28,460 nucleotides of DNA, from the IMG/VR virus record IMGVR_UViG_3300042922_000247, positions 1-28,460 of that record. One strand, written 5' to 3'. The stretch comes from a virus. The translations under genes and the position numbers were made by a program. The notes beneath the pieces are model-generated. The model made no database searches and had not been told where the DNA came from. It was given only the letters and a program-made list of their open reading frames with translations. Numbering within the stretch: the stretch's first letter is position 1; each line of letters starts with the position of its first letter. Below, in pieces: positions 28,419 through 28,460 of the stretch.

Positions 28419-28460
28419 GTACACATTATGCGTATTATAGTACACTGTAGTTATAGGAGG
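28419..28460 (+). promoter_or_regulatory. Repeats and ribosome site for a gene beyond the right edge
   Basis: GTACAC occurs at 28419-28424 and 28440-28445, 21 bases (two helical turns) apart, flanking TATTAT at 28433-28438, a possible -10. TATAGGAGG at 28452-28460 is a strong ribosome site ending at the window edge, so a plus-strand gene starts within about ten bases outside. Confidence 0.5.

Noticed and set aside
1-28460. CRISPR arrays, rRNA, tRNA and insertion sequences
   Set aside because: No regularly spaced repeat series, no tRNA-like cloverleaf, no rRNA stretch and no transposase-like frame were noticed on either strand. A tRNA scan was not possible.

Overview
The window looks like about 28 kb of a temperate, short-tailed (podovirus-like) phage genome of a low-to-mid-GC Gram-positive host, most likely Paenibacillus or a close relative. 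The reasons are strong AGGAGG-type ribosome sites, LexA boxes of the Bacillus type, two proteins with copper-amine-oxidase-like 'stalk' domains (common in Paenibacillaceae), and virion genes with an adaptor/nozzle/ejection-protein layout but no tape measure, tail tube or sheath. The host genus is inference. Terminase, portal and replication genes must lie outside the window.

Layout. (1) 1-8.6 kb, plus strand: end of an upstream gene, capsid decoration protein, major capsid protein, small head-associated proteins, an adaptor-fold protein, an AT-rich beta-helix tailspike with a small partner gene, a second adaptor-fold protein, the beta-propeller nozzle, a short fibre, a secreted stalk-domain protein and a coiled-coil protein. 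(2) 8.7-10.9 kb: an AT-rich, terminator-flanked regulatory island (divergent XRE repressor and Cro-like gene, unknown gene, ORF6C antirepressor) embedded in the late operon. (3) 11.0-19.1 kb: three ejection-type proteins (534 aa Q/A-rich, 140 aa lysozyme, 1483 aa LPD38 giant), a 50-aa gene, an amidase endolysin and a holin. (4) 19.2-21.8 kb: a small gene behind a LexA box, an intact attP-like dyad, a large serine integrase on the minus strand and a LytTR-type regulator. (5) 22.0-23.9 kb: the main immunity switch with CI-like repressor, Cro-like protein, five related operators, BRO-N/ORF6C antirepressor and a second LexA box. (6) 23.9-28.1 kb: early operon of small tightly coupled genes, ERF annealing protein, Fe-S-type PD-(D/E)XK nuclease, HNH protein and YopX protein. 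(7) 28.1 kb to the end: a third XRE repressor reading leftward, with a gene starting just past the right edge.

How it fits together. The integrase and attP handle integration, and the uninterrupted attP dyad says the sequence is the phage (circular or free) form rather than an integrated prophage. The CI-like repressor has no self-cleaving peptidase domain and no ImmA-like protease is visible, while two small genes sit behind LexA boxes. This suggests that DNA damage induces the phage through small LexA-controlled anti-repressors. The second switch inside the late operon looks like an added immunity or moron module. These three points are the most interesting in the window.
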